Under the pieces are notes generated by a model. That model saw only the letters and a list, made by a program, of their open reading frames with translations. It made no database searches and had not been told where the DNA came from. Positions 48,046 through 60,141 of a stretch of DNA of 64,000 bases are shown piece by piece (the first letter of the stretch is position 1; each line of letters opens with the position of its first letter). Origin of the DNA: Sternotherus odoratus (taxonomy: Eukaryota; Chordata; Testudines; Kinosternidae); the NCBI GenBank assembly GCA_032164245.1, contig JAVMKO010000001.1, positions 163,671,434 to 163,735,433 on the forward strand. The letters are read 5' to 3'. Made by a program: the position numbers and the translations under genes.

Positions 48046-50731
48046 TCGCAAGGCTGCCCTTTCTCTCCTTCCCCCTCCCCTTCTCTGTTCTTTTCAGTCA
48101 CCTTGTCTTCTCTGCCTTGATTTCCAGTGCTGATGCTCAGGAGCAGTGCATTCCTTCCTCCATACCCATGCTAATCACATGACCCTTTTCAATGCACCAA
48201 AGAGCGTAGGATGTTTCACAGGATATATAATACACTTCTGCAATAATGTTTTAAAAATTCTTATGTGTAAACAAGGTTTCTTGTGGGTGAACGGCATTCA
48301 GTGTCACAACGAGTTGGATTCACAGAAGATGAAAACCTTAAAAGGCTCAGTTCTGTCACTAAATTTTGAATCGATGACAGTCAAGTAAATAGGTTTATAG
48401 CATGTCCTCCCACGCCTGTTTTTTTACATATGAATGGTGGAGTGTGTGTTTTGGGTATGAATAGAGACTGTGCAATGTGTCTCTTTGTCATCCTCCCTAA
48501 AAGAGGTTTGATGCAAACACAAATGCCTACAAGTCAGAATTTCACCCCCCAACTCAACTAAAGAAGAAAGTATTGTTAGAAAGTAGGATGTTTACACAGA
48601 TATTTGCATGGCCACTGTGCAAAAGGCCTCATGCATGTAATTTAGAGAGTTTAAGAATGGTAACAGCTCCATAGCCATAGTGACCAAAGACAGGGCAGCA
48701 GCTGTTAGAGAACAACAGGATAAGTTAGGTACTTTCAGGCTTCTTCTGATGATATTTAGGGTCTGACAGAAAATATTCAGAAGTGCCAGGACTATTCGCA
48801 GGCCAGCTCATCTCCTGTCTAAATATGAAAGTAACAGAATCACTTCTGCTCCAGTGAAGGGCCAGATTCTCCCAGCCTTATTCACACTGAGTAGCACCTT
48901 CCATAGACCTGCTTACAGGCTAAAGTTCTACTCAATGTGGTCAAGGATGGCAGAGACTAGTCTTTAATTTGATCTGCATCCTAATAATTTAATGTAAAGA
49001 AAATGTATTACTATGAATCCGAGAGATGAGTTCAAGCCCAAAGCCTGTATCTTCACATTAATCTCCCTAAACGTTGGAGAAATCCAGCATCAGATCAGAA
49101 CTTTAGGACTGTCTGTCTCGCTGTCCATAATGGGCCAATGCTAAACACTCTCAACGTTTGGATCTATTTCTACAAGAAGGACATAATCCTGCTGTCATGG
49201 AAAAACTCCCATTAACTTTAATGGAGCAGGATCAAGCATGGAATGAGAAGAAGTTACAGTAATTAATACATGCAGAGCTTTCTCAGGACAATCAAAAGAC
49301 ACCATAGAAATTCCTAAATGGACAGACACCATTTCCCTGTTCTGAAACATTAAAAAGAGAAAATGTAGGAAAAGTCCTATCTCAGACCTTGAATAAGCAT
49401 AGTGCCACAGGACTCTTTGTCATTTCTGCAATTCCAGACTAACACGACTACCTCTCTGATTCATAGTTGCATCGTGATCGAACAGCATTGCCTCAGAGTG
49501 ATGTGAAGTTCTCTGGACCAGTCTAGTAGCAGTAATCTCCACTACTATACAAAAGATCTAATTCCATTCCTGATATATTGTACCTCGCTCCTCAGACCAG
49601 CAGCGCAGTAAAAACTAGATACTCAGTACATGGGAATAGAAGAAATCCTTTGTGTGTTTCACCTGTGACTCTTTCAGCTGACTTTATCAGGAAGCTTTTC
49701 ACATTTTGCCCATCAAACAGATCATGTCCACAAAGCAAGGGTGGTTAGGAGGAGTGGGAAGGAAAGGAATAGGCTGTGTGAGATTGAAAACCCTGGGGGG
49801 GGGGGTAAAATAAGGAATGAGGGGAAAAAACCAAAATCATCCTGGCTCCTGTACACATTAGGATTATTGTGTAGGAAGATTTATCTTGTTTTGCAACCCC
49901 TGCACTACCCAGCTCCATTGAAGTCAGTGAAGCAAGGTTGAATGTGGCCTAAAATATTTAGTAATTCAGCATTTCTCAAACTGAATCTTGCACGTCTCCC
50001 CGCCAATTTGGGGTGGGGGGGGGAATGAATGAGATATTCACAGGCCTGTTCCCATTTCCTGTCCCCAGCTCCCCACTGTAAGTGTATTGATTCACCTGGT
50101 ACCCCCAAAATGCCAGAAACACCCTGTAAACCACTGTATTGATTCCTGGCAGTGCCACTTATAGACCACCAGAAATATCAGCACAAAGAATTCTGGGACA
50201 CATTTGAGGAGAGCTGTGACTGATGGAAGGAAAAGGATTGATAACTTTCTATAAATAGTTTCAGCATGGTGGGCTAGGTGATGGGAATATTCATATCTTA
50301 ATTAGGAAATAAAAGAAAGAATCTGGTGGTTTCAGACTATAGTCAATATAATTTCCCCATAGACAGTAGTATAATTGGATCACTACTCAAATTCCTCAAC
50401 CTGTGTGCTTTGTGACTGCTTTTTTGTCCTCTTTCCCCCTCTTTATGATTTCTTCGGTACCAACCACTATACCTAGCACTCCCTCCCTGTTCCTGTGTGC
50501 CAGGTGCTATCCCTTTCCACATTCAGATACTTCCACAAAACAAACGTCTTCCTCAGGCCTTTCCATGCTAACCCCCAGGCACTGGAGACATAATTAAAAG
50601 GAGACAAGAAAAAAAGTAATTTTTTTAAAATGATTGCGAAGACATGAAGCAGTCTTGCTTCACTCAATCTATATTGCACATCTTATGGCTACTTGTTCTG
50701 GTCACATGTTCTGCACTAATGAGGCCTAATG
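48046..50731. other. Non-coding DNA with one retroelement end
   Basis: Apart from the Penelope-like end at 49.4 kb and a 10-G run near 49796, no recognisable feature. A 'cccattaactttaatggagc' phrase at 49208 belongs to the same recurrent motif as at 1.2 and 52.6 kb. Confidence 0.4.
49398..49463 (+). mobile_element. Penelope-like end, plus orientation
   Basis: 'tgccacaggactctttgtca' followed by 'gcaattccagactaacacga' and 'ctacctctctgattcata' is the reverse complement of the copy at 61.36 kb. The shared 'gaattgcagaa.tgacaaag' distinguishes this pair from the 29.7/45.0 kb pair. Confidence 0.55.
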
Positions 50732-50830
50732 TAGATTGTAAGCTTCTTTGGGCACAGATCATATCTCCAGATTTTGGATCCCACCAGTACTCTACAGACG
50801 TTTAGGATCGGAATACCTGGGACAAAGCAG
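50732..50830 (+). mobile_element. MIR/L2-type 3' tail fragment
   Basis: 'agattgtaagcttctttggg' and 'cacagatcat' are the widespread tail phrase of L2/MIR retroposons. Confidence 0.5.
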
Positions 50831-51865
50831 ATTAAGGCTAGGCAGTATAATTCACCTCTGTACAGAGGACTAGCACCACTAAAGTCTCACTTAGGCCCTC
50901 AAAACAGGCCTTAAAATAGACATGAATGGTATCCCGGGACTTGTTCTGCCCTTTGCACAGGGATGAAATTCACTCAAGGTGCACTGGCAGAGCTGTGTGG
51001 AGAAGGCTGCATAGTACCTGCCTGCATTTTGAAAGGCTGGAGCTAGTGTGTATGGCTCACATCCACCACAAACTTGAAGAAGAGTAAAAACTATTTTCAG
51101 CATAAAGAGCATGTGTGATATCAGCAACTCTTTGTAATTACAGTGCAGATTTTAAAAATGGGTAAGGCTTGACGTAAGACAGTTCCCATGTGTAGCACAG
51201 ATGAGCATCATTGCAGACTCTCCCAAAGCATGAAAAAAAAAAAAGGTGACCTTTGGGAAGTGTACCTATTTCCCTGTCAGGCTTAGCATTTAATTTGGGG
51301 GGATCAGGATGTTGTCACACAAAAGAAAGAGTAATAGAATTTCCAGTCTTTCACAGAGCTCCCTGACGTACCAGAATCATCATGGAGTAAGGAGAACCCA
51401 AATCCTATGATGATTTTAATCTTTACCATGTATTTTAGCAATTTTGGTAGCCCACCAACTGGAAAAAATACAGAGAAGAGTTTAAAACTGAGGGATTCCT
51501 TCAAACGATGCTAACGGCCTGTTGGCTGATTCATTCCCTTGCATTGGGTATATCCCAGAAATTCCATTTCCCAGAAAACAGAGTAATAGGGACTAACTCT
51601 CTGTTCTACTCCCAACTTCTTCACGTCTCAAAAGAAGAATTGAGTTAAGACGGTCAGCAAAATCCTGGAAGATCTGCTTTAAACTGCATCAGTTTCTTCC
51701 ATAATCTTATCCCTGCCTTGTGTGAGTTTTTTCCCTTATGAAATCAAGGATCAAAGTCACTGAGTACACACTAGCAAACTCTTTCAGAAATGCTTTCAGA
51801 AGAACAGCTACACATTAGCTCCACACCCATGCAGGTGTCTGTCCACATGGAGTTCACTGCCGGCT

Positions 51866-52035
51866 TTAATGACTAAGGCCTGATTTGGCAAGGATGTTTA
51901 AGCACATGTGTAACTTTATGCACACAAGTAGTCCCATTGTTCCAGCTGTTTGGTATTGCTGGGTGACATGGACATCAGTGAGACTAGGCTCCTGCTTGAA
52001 ATTATGCAACTGTTTTAAGTTCTGTGCTGAATCAG
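51866..52035. repeat. Member of the palindromic dispersed repeat family
   Basis: Starts 'aaggcctgatttggcaagg' and ends 'gctgaatcagggccc', inverted ends. It includes 'tttaagcacatgtgtaac' and 'aagtagtcccattg', shared with the 23.6-kb repeat. Confidence 0.5.
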
Positions 52036-52556
52036 GGCCCAATTGAGAAATTACATACAAGTGCAAATGAAACTAAATAAAATAGCAACAATGTTCTGCT
52101 AATGGGTAATTCACTTTCTGATCCTAATTTATTATTTCTGTTGTTCACTTTCACCTACTAGACCATCATTTCTGCCAAATACACTGAGTTATTGTAAATA
52201 AAACACAGCCACATTTTTATTCAGAAAGTCTCCCTATGAAAGCAGATCAGTGCTAATAATTTACAGATTGCTGACTGCCACGGTGTTGCCTGGTACACTT
52301 TATTAAATAAAGGACACAGTTTAACACTTCAAAAAAGAGTTGTGTTATCATGGAACATTTTAATAAAGCATGACCCAGTTCTTTCCCCATTATTTATTTT
52401 GTTACCATGGATCTCGTCAACTTTCCCCGAGGACAGCACCCAAATCATTCCAGTGAGGCTTTTTTCTTTGTGAAACATATGAAAAGGTTTTATATGGAAT
52501 GCATTAAAACAGAGATTGCAGTTGTAAAGAGGAGCCTTCTGTGTTAACCTTTGAGA

Positions 52557-52791
52557 TTGCTGGATCTGTACACTGTTGTTTTATTGGCAAGTCTAACATG
52601 TGGGTTGTCCGCTGAGCTATAAATTTGACGCTGATGAATGCTTGCTAATGGCTTCAGTGGGAGCAGGATCAGACCTCATACTCCCTCCACTGTGTGTAAC
52701 ATTAAACATTCAATCACAGTCAAATTTACAGTTCAGCAGACAACCCAGATATTAGATTTGCCAATAAAGCAACAATGTACAGATCCAGCAA
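52557..52791. repeat. 73-bp-arm inverted repeat (hairpin)
   Basis: Left arm 52557-52629 ('ttgctggatctgtac...aaatttgac') and right arm 52719-52791 ('gtcaaattt...gtacagatccagcaa') are inverted copies with about eight mismatches in 73 and no gaps. The 89-bp loop partly continues the pairing with small indels. Such a structure suggests a fold-back MITE, but no flanking duplication is evident because a tandem duplication overlaps its right edge. Confidence 0.85.
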
Positions 52792-52842
52792 GACTGAATG
52801 TCTTGGAGAAGAGATCCAGCAAGACTGAATGTCTTGGAGAAG
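52780..52842. repeat. Tandem duplication at the hairpin's right edge
   Basis: 'gatccagcaagactgaatgt' and the following 'cttggagaag' occur twice in direct succession (period about 31 bp), beginning inside the right arm of the inverted repeat. Confidence 0.85.
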
Positions 52843-52849
52843 GATTGGG

Positions 52850-55048
52850 ACTTATGCCCTCTCATTTGTAGTCTGCACAGTTTTTGGACTATCTGAAGGT
52901 ATCAGAAAGTTGCCAATCATTTATATCAATTTTGAATTGAGAGAGAATTAAAGTATCCTGTTCCAATGCTATGACTAGCCTTTACATTACAGCTCGTTGG
53001 AATTCCCTGAATTTTGTGTTTCATAAATTTTGTCATTAAAATTCAATTTTTGACAGACCCCCTCCCACTCCTCACAAAAGGTTTTGTTGGAAAATTTGGA
53101 GTTTTTCCAACCAGCTTTAAAGCTGTTTCGAATGTACTGATATTTAAACCAATTTGGATGGAATTTCAAATGTTGTGAATTTTTTTTTAGAAATTTAGAA
53201 TTTAGAAAAGAATTTAGAAAAATTCGCAGTGTGCTTTTTTACTTTTTCTCTGAGGAGAGGAGCTCAAACTGAGTGACGATACTTGCATATTCTAGGCATG
53301 GTCCTTGCACCACACTTGCTTGATCTTTGGCATATTTGCCACTCTGGAGTTGTGAATTTACATCAGTTGAATTACTGTGTATTTTCTTAAAAGACCTGTT
53401 TCTGTTGTGCTGCCTATAGTGAATCTAGTTGAATTGTATATAAAAACCTTATTGTTATTCTTTAACTATTTCTCATATATAGAGGCATAAGAATGAAAGA
53501 TGCTACTTTGTTACAGGTAGGCCGAGGAATGTTAGGGAATATGCCAAGTGTTTCTGGCAGAGAGCTACATCCCAGAGGGCTGATAGGTAAGTGTGAATAC
53601 TGGCATCTTTGTGCAAAAAAGGAATCTTTAAAACCGTAAGGCCTTGATCCTGAATGGTGCTGAGTACCTAGAACTCACATTGACTACAGGATCAGGTCAT
53701 GAGAGTTCTGTGCTTCTGATAACATTGTCCTTCAAAAATTAACAGAAAAACCTAGGCTTTCAAGAGCATAATACATAATGCCTCTTGTGAGTAATATAAC
53801 ATATCATTTCCTTACTGGTGGAAATAAATAGCCTCAAACCACCAAGCACCATAACAAATATAATCAGTTGCAAATCTCAGTCTTAAGGGAAAACTACCCT
53901 AGGAAAATTGAACAGGTGCTTTTTAGCTTTGGGACGAATATGAGTCTGTCCAACCTATTGAAAGCACGCAACTGTAATGAGGTTAGGTGCCTTTTCTTGA
54001 AATCCCGAACACAGAATTTAGAAATTAACACTGTGTAATTTATTGGAGTATTAGAATGTACGTGTATTTTACACTCTTCAAGAAGTAATGCTATGCAATG
54101 TGAAATACTGCTTTATTTCCATTTATGTTTCCTTTTTATTTTTTTAGCGCAACACACAGTAAGTTTGACAGACAGAAACAGAAGTGGTAGTCTGTTCTAA
54201 TAGCTGCCTTGTAGATTCGTATTATAAAACTTACATGTGCACAGTCATAACTTTCTAGAGCTCCGAAACTGAATAGATTTGTTTTATAAACATAGTGCTA
54301 TCTCAGCCTTTGCTCTGTGGCTTGAAAAGCCTTATTACTTGGACTTTACACATTAGTTTTTGTTTTGTTTTTTAATTCTCCGTCCGTCTAAATTAAGAAC
54401 TTCAGCTGAACAATAGAAATGACAGTAGGAGAAAAGAAAATTCAGAGGCAGAGTGTAATTAACTGAGTGCTCCTGAGGCTGTGGTAGGTCTGAGCTTCCC
54501 GGAACTCAATAGGAGTTCACCTAAATCAGTGCAGCTAGGAAGTTCTTAAAATTTTTCTGCTATCCTGCTCCATTACATGACTGAAACTTCTAATGAACTA
54601 TCTCATTAAACTAAAGAGATAATCCAGTCTAGGGCAAGGCTGGCTGCCAAAGAGTTCAAGTTGTTAGAGGAAATGAAGGGGTTCAGCACTCGATGCTATT
54701 AACATGCCAAAATAACAACAACAAAAACAAAATCTTTCATTAAAAAGCCACATTTTACAGCGTTTTCCCCAGAAAGATGAACATTTCTTTTTCATAAGTG
54801 GGATGAGTTTTGCACTTCATTAAATGCCTTGATCTTTTCATCACATTAGTCTTTAATCCAGAAACATAATATTAGTTTGCCTGGATTAATGATTACGACA
54901 AACGTCTGTAGGGAACAGGAGGTGGGAGAAATTTAAGTGGTCCTTAAAAAAATTATAGGGAGTGAAAACCCCAAGTTCAGTGTTAAGTTTTCTTAAAAGA
55001 AACAGTTAATTTATAATGGATATTTTAAAACTTTTATTTTAGTGGGGT
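52850..55048. other. Non-coding DNA, nothing recognised
   Basis: AT-rich unique sequence. 53030-53220 is rich in 'aattt'/'aaatt' and may be an old repeat. 54720-54910 is compositionally complex and could be conserved, but there is no direct support. Confidence 0.35.
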
Positions 55049-55167
55049 TAGGGTGACCACATGTCCCAATAGTATCAGGACCATCCTGATATTAGGGGCT
55101 TTGTTTTATATAGGGAACCTATTTACAGTCTGTCCCAATTTTTCACACTTGCTATCTGGTCACCCTA
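55049..55167. mobile_element. Tc1/mariner-like MITE
   Basis: Between TA dinucleotides, the ends 'gggtgaccacatgtccc' and 'atctggtcaccc' are inverted repeats. Interior phrases 'ttttatatagggaacctat' and 'gtcccaatttttcacac' match the degraded copy at 15.24 kb. Confidence 0.8.
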
Positions 55168-55911
55168 AGTGGGGTAAAGTTTTAAAGGTCTATAGTTTTC
55201 TCTTGATTAAGATTTTCACTCAGATTGTTAACTATCCAACTACTTACTTACATGGCTTCCCCTATTGTAGCATCTGAACACCTTGTAAACAAGATCTCCA
55301 GTCAAAGTCAGATTCCCCTTATGCTGGCATTGTACAAATACATACTAAAAAGTAGCCTCTACCTCATGACAGCACATTATTATTTGAGATGATCTGCAAC
55401 AATCAGTTGTGACCAAAAAAAAGAAAAAGAAAATAAAAAAGAAAGGGGAAGGGGAAGGATGGAGGGTGAGGGTTCTGAAATTAAGAACACATAGGTAGTG
55501 AAACTGCAGATTTGTGACTACAAATGTATGCAAAAAAGTTCAACTGGACTGGTTATTGGGGCCAAGATTAAACCTTACCCACAAAAATTGCTCAGTATCT
55601 TCCTGCTTTGTGTGGCTCTCAAATGATTCAGGATGGAATTTGGCTGACATCACTTCTTTTCTTTTTTCAAAACAAAACTCTGGAGGACGTGTGGATCTGG
55701 AAATCCACTCCATTTACGAGATAGCATCATACTAGAGGAGCCAAAATGTGATGCGGAAGCTGCTGTCATGATTTATAAACACAGGAATAAATACCACCAA
55801 ATTTCAGAGACCCACAGTGCAGATCTGACACTACCATATGCCCCTAATAATCCGTACAATGTGTTTTCAATCTGGATGTTGCAGTGAAATAAAGATACAG
55901 TAAAAAATCTC

Positions 55912-56036
55912 AGGCTCCAATTCTGCAAACACTTACATATGCATTTAGCTTTAAGCTGTGAGTTGTTCCATTGATTTCAGTGAAACTATTCAGGCAAGTC
56001 AAGTTAAACACATGGATACATTTGCAAGATCGAGAC
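55912..56036. repeat. Fragment of the palindromic dispersed repeat family
   Basis: 'attctgcaaacacttacata' and 'ccattgatttcagtgaaac' then 'agttaaacacatgg' follow the layout of the 23.6-kb repeat. Confidence 0.45.
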
Positions 56037-56515
56037 TTTAAATACCTTGGCTGCTTGTAGTCTAGTATATTTCCCTAAAATCCTTCAATTTCCTATCACA
56101 GCCTTGCCAGCTATTCCCAATAAATAACTCAACCATGTGAAGGGTTGTATTTTTTAATAACAGTTCTTAAATGAATAAAAATTAAGGGAAACACATTTTT
56201 AATAAGATAAGAATGATAATCAAACTCCTGAAAGTCTTGAACTATTGTTGGGTATACATTTTTAGGAAACAAAATTATCCTTAACGATGTTGCTTGAAAT
56301 GGGGCGGGACGAGGGGGCAGGGGAGCAGTAATTGTTATTTCTCAGTGCATTACATAGTTTGTAACTGGGGACTTTGGAAATAACATTTGAACATTTCCTG
56401 ATTCCATGTGTTGTTCCCATGTAGTCGTATTTGTAAATATATAAAAAAAGAGGTTTTGGCAAAGCTATATTAAAGTTCAGTCACATTCAGTAAGTTGGGC
56501 ACACAAATGTAATTA

Positions 56516-56795
56516 GGGACAGATTGACAGTAGAAACTTTTGCCAATATAATAATAACAATGAGGGCCGTGATTATTTATGACTTTTTTATACTGGCAAC
56601 AAGCCAGAGTGTAAATGCATCTTATACTGGCAAGAGTTCCTTTTGCCAGTATAGGTTATATCAGCTCCCCAAGCAAACTAAGCTATACCAACAAAAATAC
56701 GTTTCCTGCAAGTATAACTACACTAGAGCTTTTTGCCAGTATAATAATCACACCCCTAAGTGATACTATATTGGGAAAAGTTTCTACTTTAGACC
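56516..56795. mobile_element. MITE with repeated 'gccagtata' units, left part
   Basis: The left end 'cagtagaaacttttgcca' is mirrored on the right by 'gggaaaagtttctacttt'. The body contains several 'ttgccagtata'/'tactggca' units. The outermost right end was displaced by a CR1 insertion; the missing 'tggcctta' reappears at 57189-57196. The 'gtctac'-type end suggests a Harbinger relationship. Confidence 0.7.
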
Positions 56796-57188
56796 CATAA
56801 TATAAGAACTAGGGGCCACCAACTGAAATTAGTGGGCAGCAGGTTTAAAACAAATAAAAGGAAGTTCTTCTTCACACAGAGCACAGTCAACCTGTGGAAC
56901 TCCTTGCCTGAGGAGGCTGTGAAGGCTAGGACTATAACATGTTTTAAAAGAGAACTGGATAAATTCATGGAGGTTAAGTCCAATAAAGGCTATTAGCCAG
57001 GATGGCTAAGGAATAGTATCCCTAGCCTCTGTTTGTCAGAGAGGGGCAGGAGAGAGATCACTTGATCCTAACCTGTTAGCTTCATTCACCCCAGGGAACC
57101 TGGCATTGGTCACTGTCAGTACACAGGATACTGGGCTAGATGGACCTTTGGTCAGACCCAGTACAGCCACTCTTATGTTCTTATGACC
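56796..57188 (+). mobile_element. CR1 LINE 3' end, plus orientation
   Basis: Classic CR1 3' region: 'gtttaaaacaaataaaagga', 'cacagtcaacctgtggaact', 'ctggataaattcatggagg', 'gatactgggctagatgga' and the tandem 3' octamer 'ttatgttcttatg'. It is 5'-truncated to about 390 bp. GACC occurs on both sides (56792-56795 and 57185-57188), consistent with a short duplication of the target. Confidence 0.88.
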
Positions 57189-57193
57189 TGGCC
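57189..57193. mobile_element. Displaced right tip of the MITE
   Basis: 'tggcctta' directly after the CR1 copy completes the right terminal repeat 'agacc + tggcc', with TTA as the outer flank. Confidence 0.55.
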
Positions 57194-57269
57194 TTAGAGT
57201 ACATTTAAAACCCAGAAATGCAGAAACAATGGTGCTGAGTCCAAGCATTGCTAATTAATAGTTATTATA

Positions 57270-57362
57270 TAGGCCCTAACTCTTAGGCAGGTATCTAACT
57301 TTACTCATGTGAGTAGTAGCCCTATTGACTTCAAGTACCTTGCTGAATCAGTGCTGTAGATA
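57270..57362. repeat. Fragment of the palindromic dispersed repeat family
   Basis: 'aggtatctaactttactcat', 'gtgagtag' and 'cctattgacttcaagtac' resemble one arm of the family. Confidence 0.45.
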
Positions 57363-57853
57363 TTTAAGACAAAATCCACAGCTCATTGATATTACTTGTA
57401 ATCTGATTGACTAACATGAAATGGATGTATAATGTTGTCATGTTGATCTCTGACTGCTCTCATTTTTTTCCCACCCTTTCTGTCTCTGTTTCTCTCCCCC
57501 AGACATGCTAATGTATTCAAATGATTCAACACTAGTTAAATACTCTTCCACAGTCTTACATTAGCTCTAAAAAAACCCACCAAAAATCTATGATCAAGTA
57601 ATACTACATGTTACTGAAACTAACAAAAGAATTCTAAGATAAGGGTGAAACTTCACCTTCGGTGATCACATTATAAATGTGTAGGTAAAGTCCTATATGT
57701 ACAGCAACCATTTTTGGGGATAAACTGCTAAACCTGAACACAGTGGTTAAAAATATAATCTCAGCCTTTAATCTGGATTTTCTGTTTGCTTTTGTTGGTT
57801 TAACTCAAAATCTTTTTGTTTACTTGAGTGTAATTTGTCATGATTTGTAACAG

Positions 57854-57993
57854 ATTTAATATAAATTTTAAATTTTAATAATTTTAATTTAAATAATTTA
57901 ATTTAAATTAATTTAAAATTAAAATAAAATAAAAATAATTTAAAATTATTAAATTAATTTAATTTAATAATTTTAATTTAAATTTTAATAAAA
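57854..57993. repeat. 140 bp containing only A and T
   Basis: No G or C occurs for 140 bases. The tract is built of 'aattttaa', 'tttaaatt' and 'aataaaat' units in both orientations, many of them self-complementary, so it can form hairpins or cruciforms. Confidence 0.9.
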
Positions 57994-57996
57994 GAG

Positions 57997-59058
57997 AATA
58001 AAATCAGAACAAGACTTGTATACAATTTGTATGCACTATATTGCTGTTAAACATGCAATACATAAATCCCAAACTTGGTAATGGTTTCTCCCATTGTGGT
58101 TTGTCAGAGATGAAGAGGTACAGCACAGTGTCTCCTTACAGTGACTTCCCATTAAAATTAATGGGACTTTAATCAAGGAGAGAGCATTCCTTAAAGAATT
58201 TAACATTTTAATGAGCTGCTGGAAACAAACAGTTTCAGTACTATGTCATAAGTGGAATATTCTCTACAATAAATCTTTTGCTTGATTACCAAAGGAGAAG
58301 TAGTATAACACACATAGAATACCTTTAATCTCACCTGCCATTTCTCATCACACTCTCATGGTTCTTCCTTCAGGTGCTCTAGAAGGTAGGAGGAGCACAA
58401 CACAACAGACCCTTGTTGGGTTTTGTTTTCAGGATGGGTTTTTTAAAAAAAACAACAACAGAACAACCTCCACATTGATCAAATTTATTTAGGACCCAGA
58501 CTGGGACTGGGATCATCATTTCCTTCACCTTGTCTTCTTCAATTTCTTGACACGCAGCTTATCTTAGAGCCTTTTGTTTGGTCTCATAATTAAGCAGTGA
58601 GTCAGTAGCCCACAAGTATTGTGAGTGGAGCCAGACATGATCAGCAAGCTTCACTGACCACCTGTTCCAAGCAGTTTCCTGTGTGGGCAGCCAAGTTCAG
58701 AGGCACTTAAAATATGAGTTACGGTAAATTCTCTTGAAACGTCTGTACATGCTAGAGGCACTCTGAGTTGTTAAAAGTGGAAGGAATTTTATTTGATTAC
58801 TGTGGGCCTGAATCGCCTCTTGCTTACACCAGTTTAGCTTGCTGACTTCAATAGAGTTACTCAAAATTCAGTGCCAAGGTAAGTAATAGCAAGAATCAGG
58901 AGCTAAATAATCAGTCCAGCCACATTTCTTTGCCATTGTTTGCACATGTATTATCGGTTCTTGTAACCACTGGTCCTGTCTTCCTGCCACTCTCCACAGT
59001 CAATCAGCTGTCTCCGTGCCCCTAATGACTGCAGCAAGTGTACATGTGACATTTCTTA
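57997..59058. other. Non-coding DNA, nothing recognised
   Basis: No exon or repeat with defined ends found. Confidence 0.4.
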
Positions 59059-59412
59059 GTCCTGGTCTACAGTATGCAATTATGTCAAATTTAGCCACGT
59101 CATATTGAAATAAAACTAGATCCGTCCACACACCCAACCTGGTCTTGTCAACTTAAAGGGCTCTTTAAACTGGTTTCTATACTCCACCTCGGCAAGGGGA
59201 GTAGTGGCAAAATTGGCATTGTTGTTTTGAATTTTGAGTTGCTGTGGATGCAATTCGATGGTATTGGCCTCCAGGAGCTACCCCAAAATGCTCCATTGTG
59301 ACCATTCTGGACAGCACTCTCAGCTCAGATGTACTAGCAAGGTACACAGGAAAAGCCCCGAGAACTTTTGAATTCCATTTCCTGTTTGGCCAGTGTGGCG
59401 AGCTAAGCATAG

Positions 59413-59540
59413 GTGACCATGCAGAGCTCATCAGCACAAATGATCATGGAGTCCCAGAATTGCAAAAGAGCTCCAACATGTACCGAACGGAAGGTACTGG
59501 ATTTGATCGCTGTATGGGGAGAAGACTTGGGGTGCATTCA
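59413..59540 (+). pseudogene. Harbinger Myb/SANT-like DNA-binding protein, 5' remnant
   Basis: The frame starting at 59413 encodes 'NCKRAPTCTERKVLDLIAVW' followed by GED, the start of the Myb/SANT-like trihelix domain of Harbinger accessory proteins (usual form R.P.WT..E...LI..W). The domain stops after about 25 residues because the next ~200 bp belong to something else. In intact elements this protein works with the transposase in binding the element ends. Here it is truncated and non-functional. Confidence 0.7.
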
Positions 59541-59735
59541 CAGCCCGTATAGCTGCTGGAAAAGTTTGTTAACGTGTCTGGGGATGGAGCGGAAATCCTC
59601 CAGGGATATCTCCATAAAGCTCTCCTGGAGGTACTCTAAAAGTCTTTGCCACGCGAAGGGTGGAGGTCCGTTCATGCTGAGGTGTTCGTGCTTGGCTGAG
59701 AGGGATCTTCCCTGATACTAGCCACCCAGTGGGGG
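59530..59735 (-). pseudogene. Oppositely oriented coding segment inside the Harbinger element
   Basis: On the minus strand about 45 residues are open, starting at an ATG near 59674: 'PPPFAWQRLLEYLQESFMEI' and then 'LEDFRSIPRHVNKLF', amphipathic and plausibly part of an element-encoded protein. It runs against the surrounding gene, so this copy is either a composite or carries two converging genes. A 16-G run (59731-59746) marks its upstream side. Confidence 0.5.
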
Positions 59736-59863
59736 GGGGGGGGGGGAGTTGAAGCACATGTGCTATGTAATGTGAGTCGCTTGATTCAGTGTGAAATAGT
59801 CTTCCCTTTGTTCTCTAAAATGTATCTTTTTAAATACTACTCTCCCTTTTTTCCCTCCCGCAG

Positions 59864-60141
59864 CTGCAAATGTTTCTACGCTCCCCCTATCATCTCTGTC
59901 CCAGAGGCTAATGAGCCTAATGTGGGAGCAAACCGACATGCTCAGGCGTCGGGTGGAGCTTCAGGAAAGGCAGCAGGAGCACAGACTGCCACTGAAGCCC
60001 CTTTATAGCTGCCTGTACTCCTCCCCAAGTTCCATATCCTCCTCACCCAGACACCCAAGAATGTGGAGCTGGGAGGCTACAGACACACAGCCACTCCACC
60101 CGAAAGGACGGCCCAAGCAACAGAAGGCTGGCATTCAATAA
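59864..60141 (+). pseudogene. Harbinger DNA-binding protein, 3' exon remnant
   Basis: A polypyrimidine tract and 'cccgcag' acceptor precede an open segment with 'EQTDMLRRRVELQERQQEH' (leucine-heptad helix, likely coiled coil) and a Ser/Pro-rich tail ('YSSPSSISSSPRHPR') ending at a stop at 60139. This is the usual C-terminus of the Harbinger accessory protein in turtles as I recall it. An AATAAA follows at about 60265. Confidence 0.65.
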
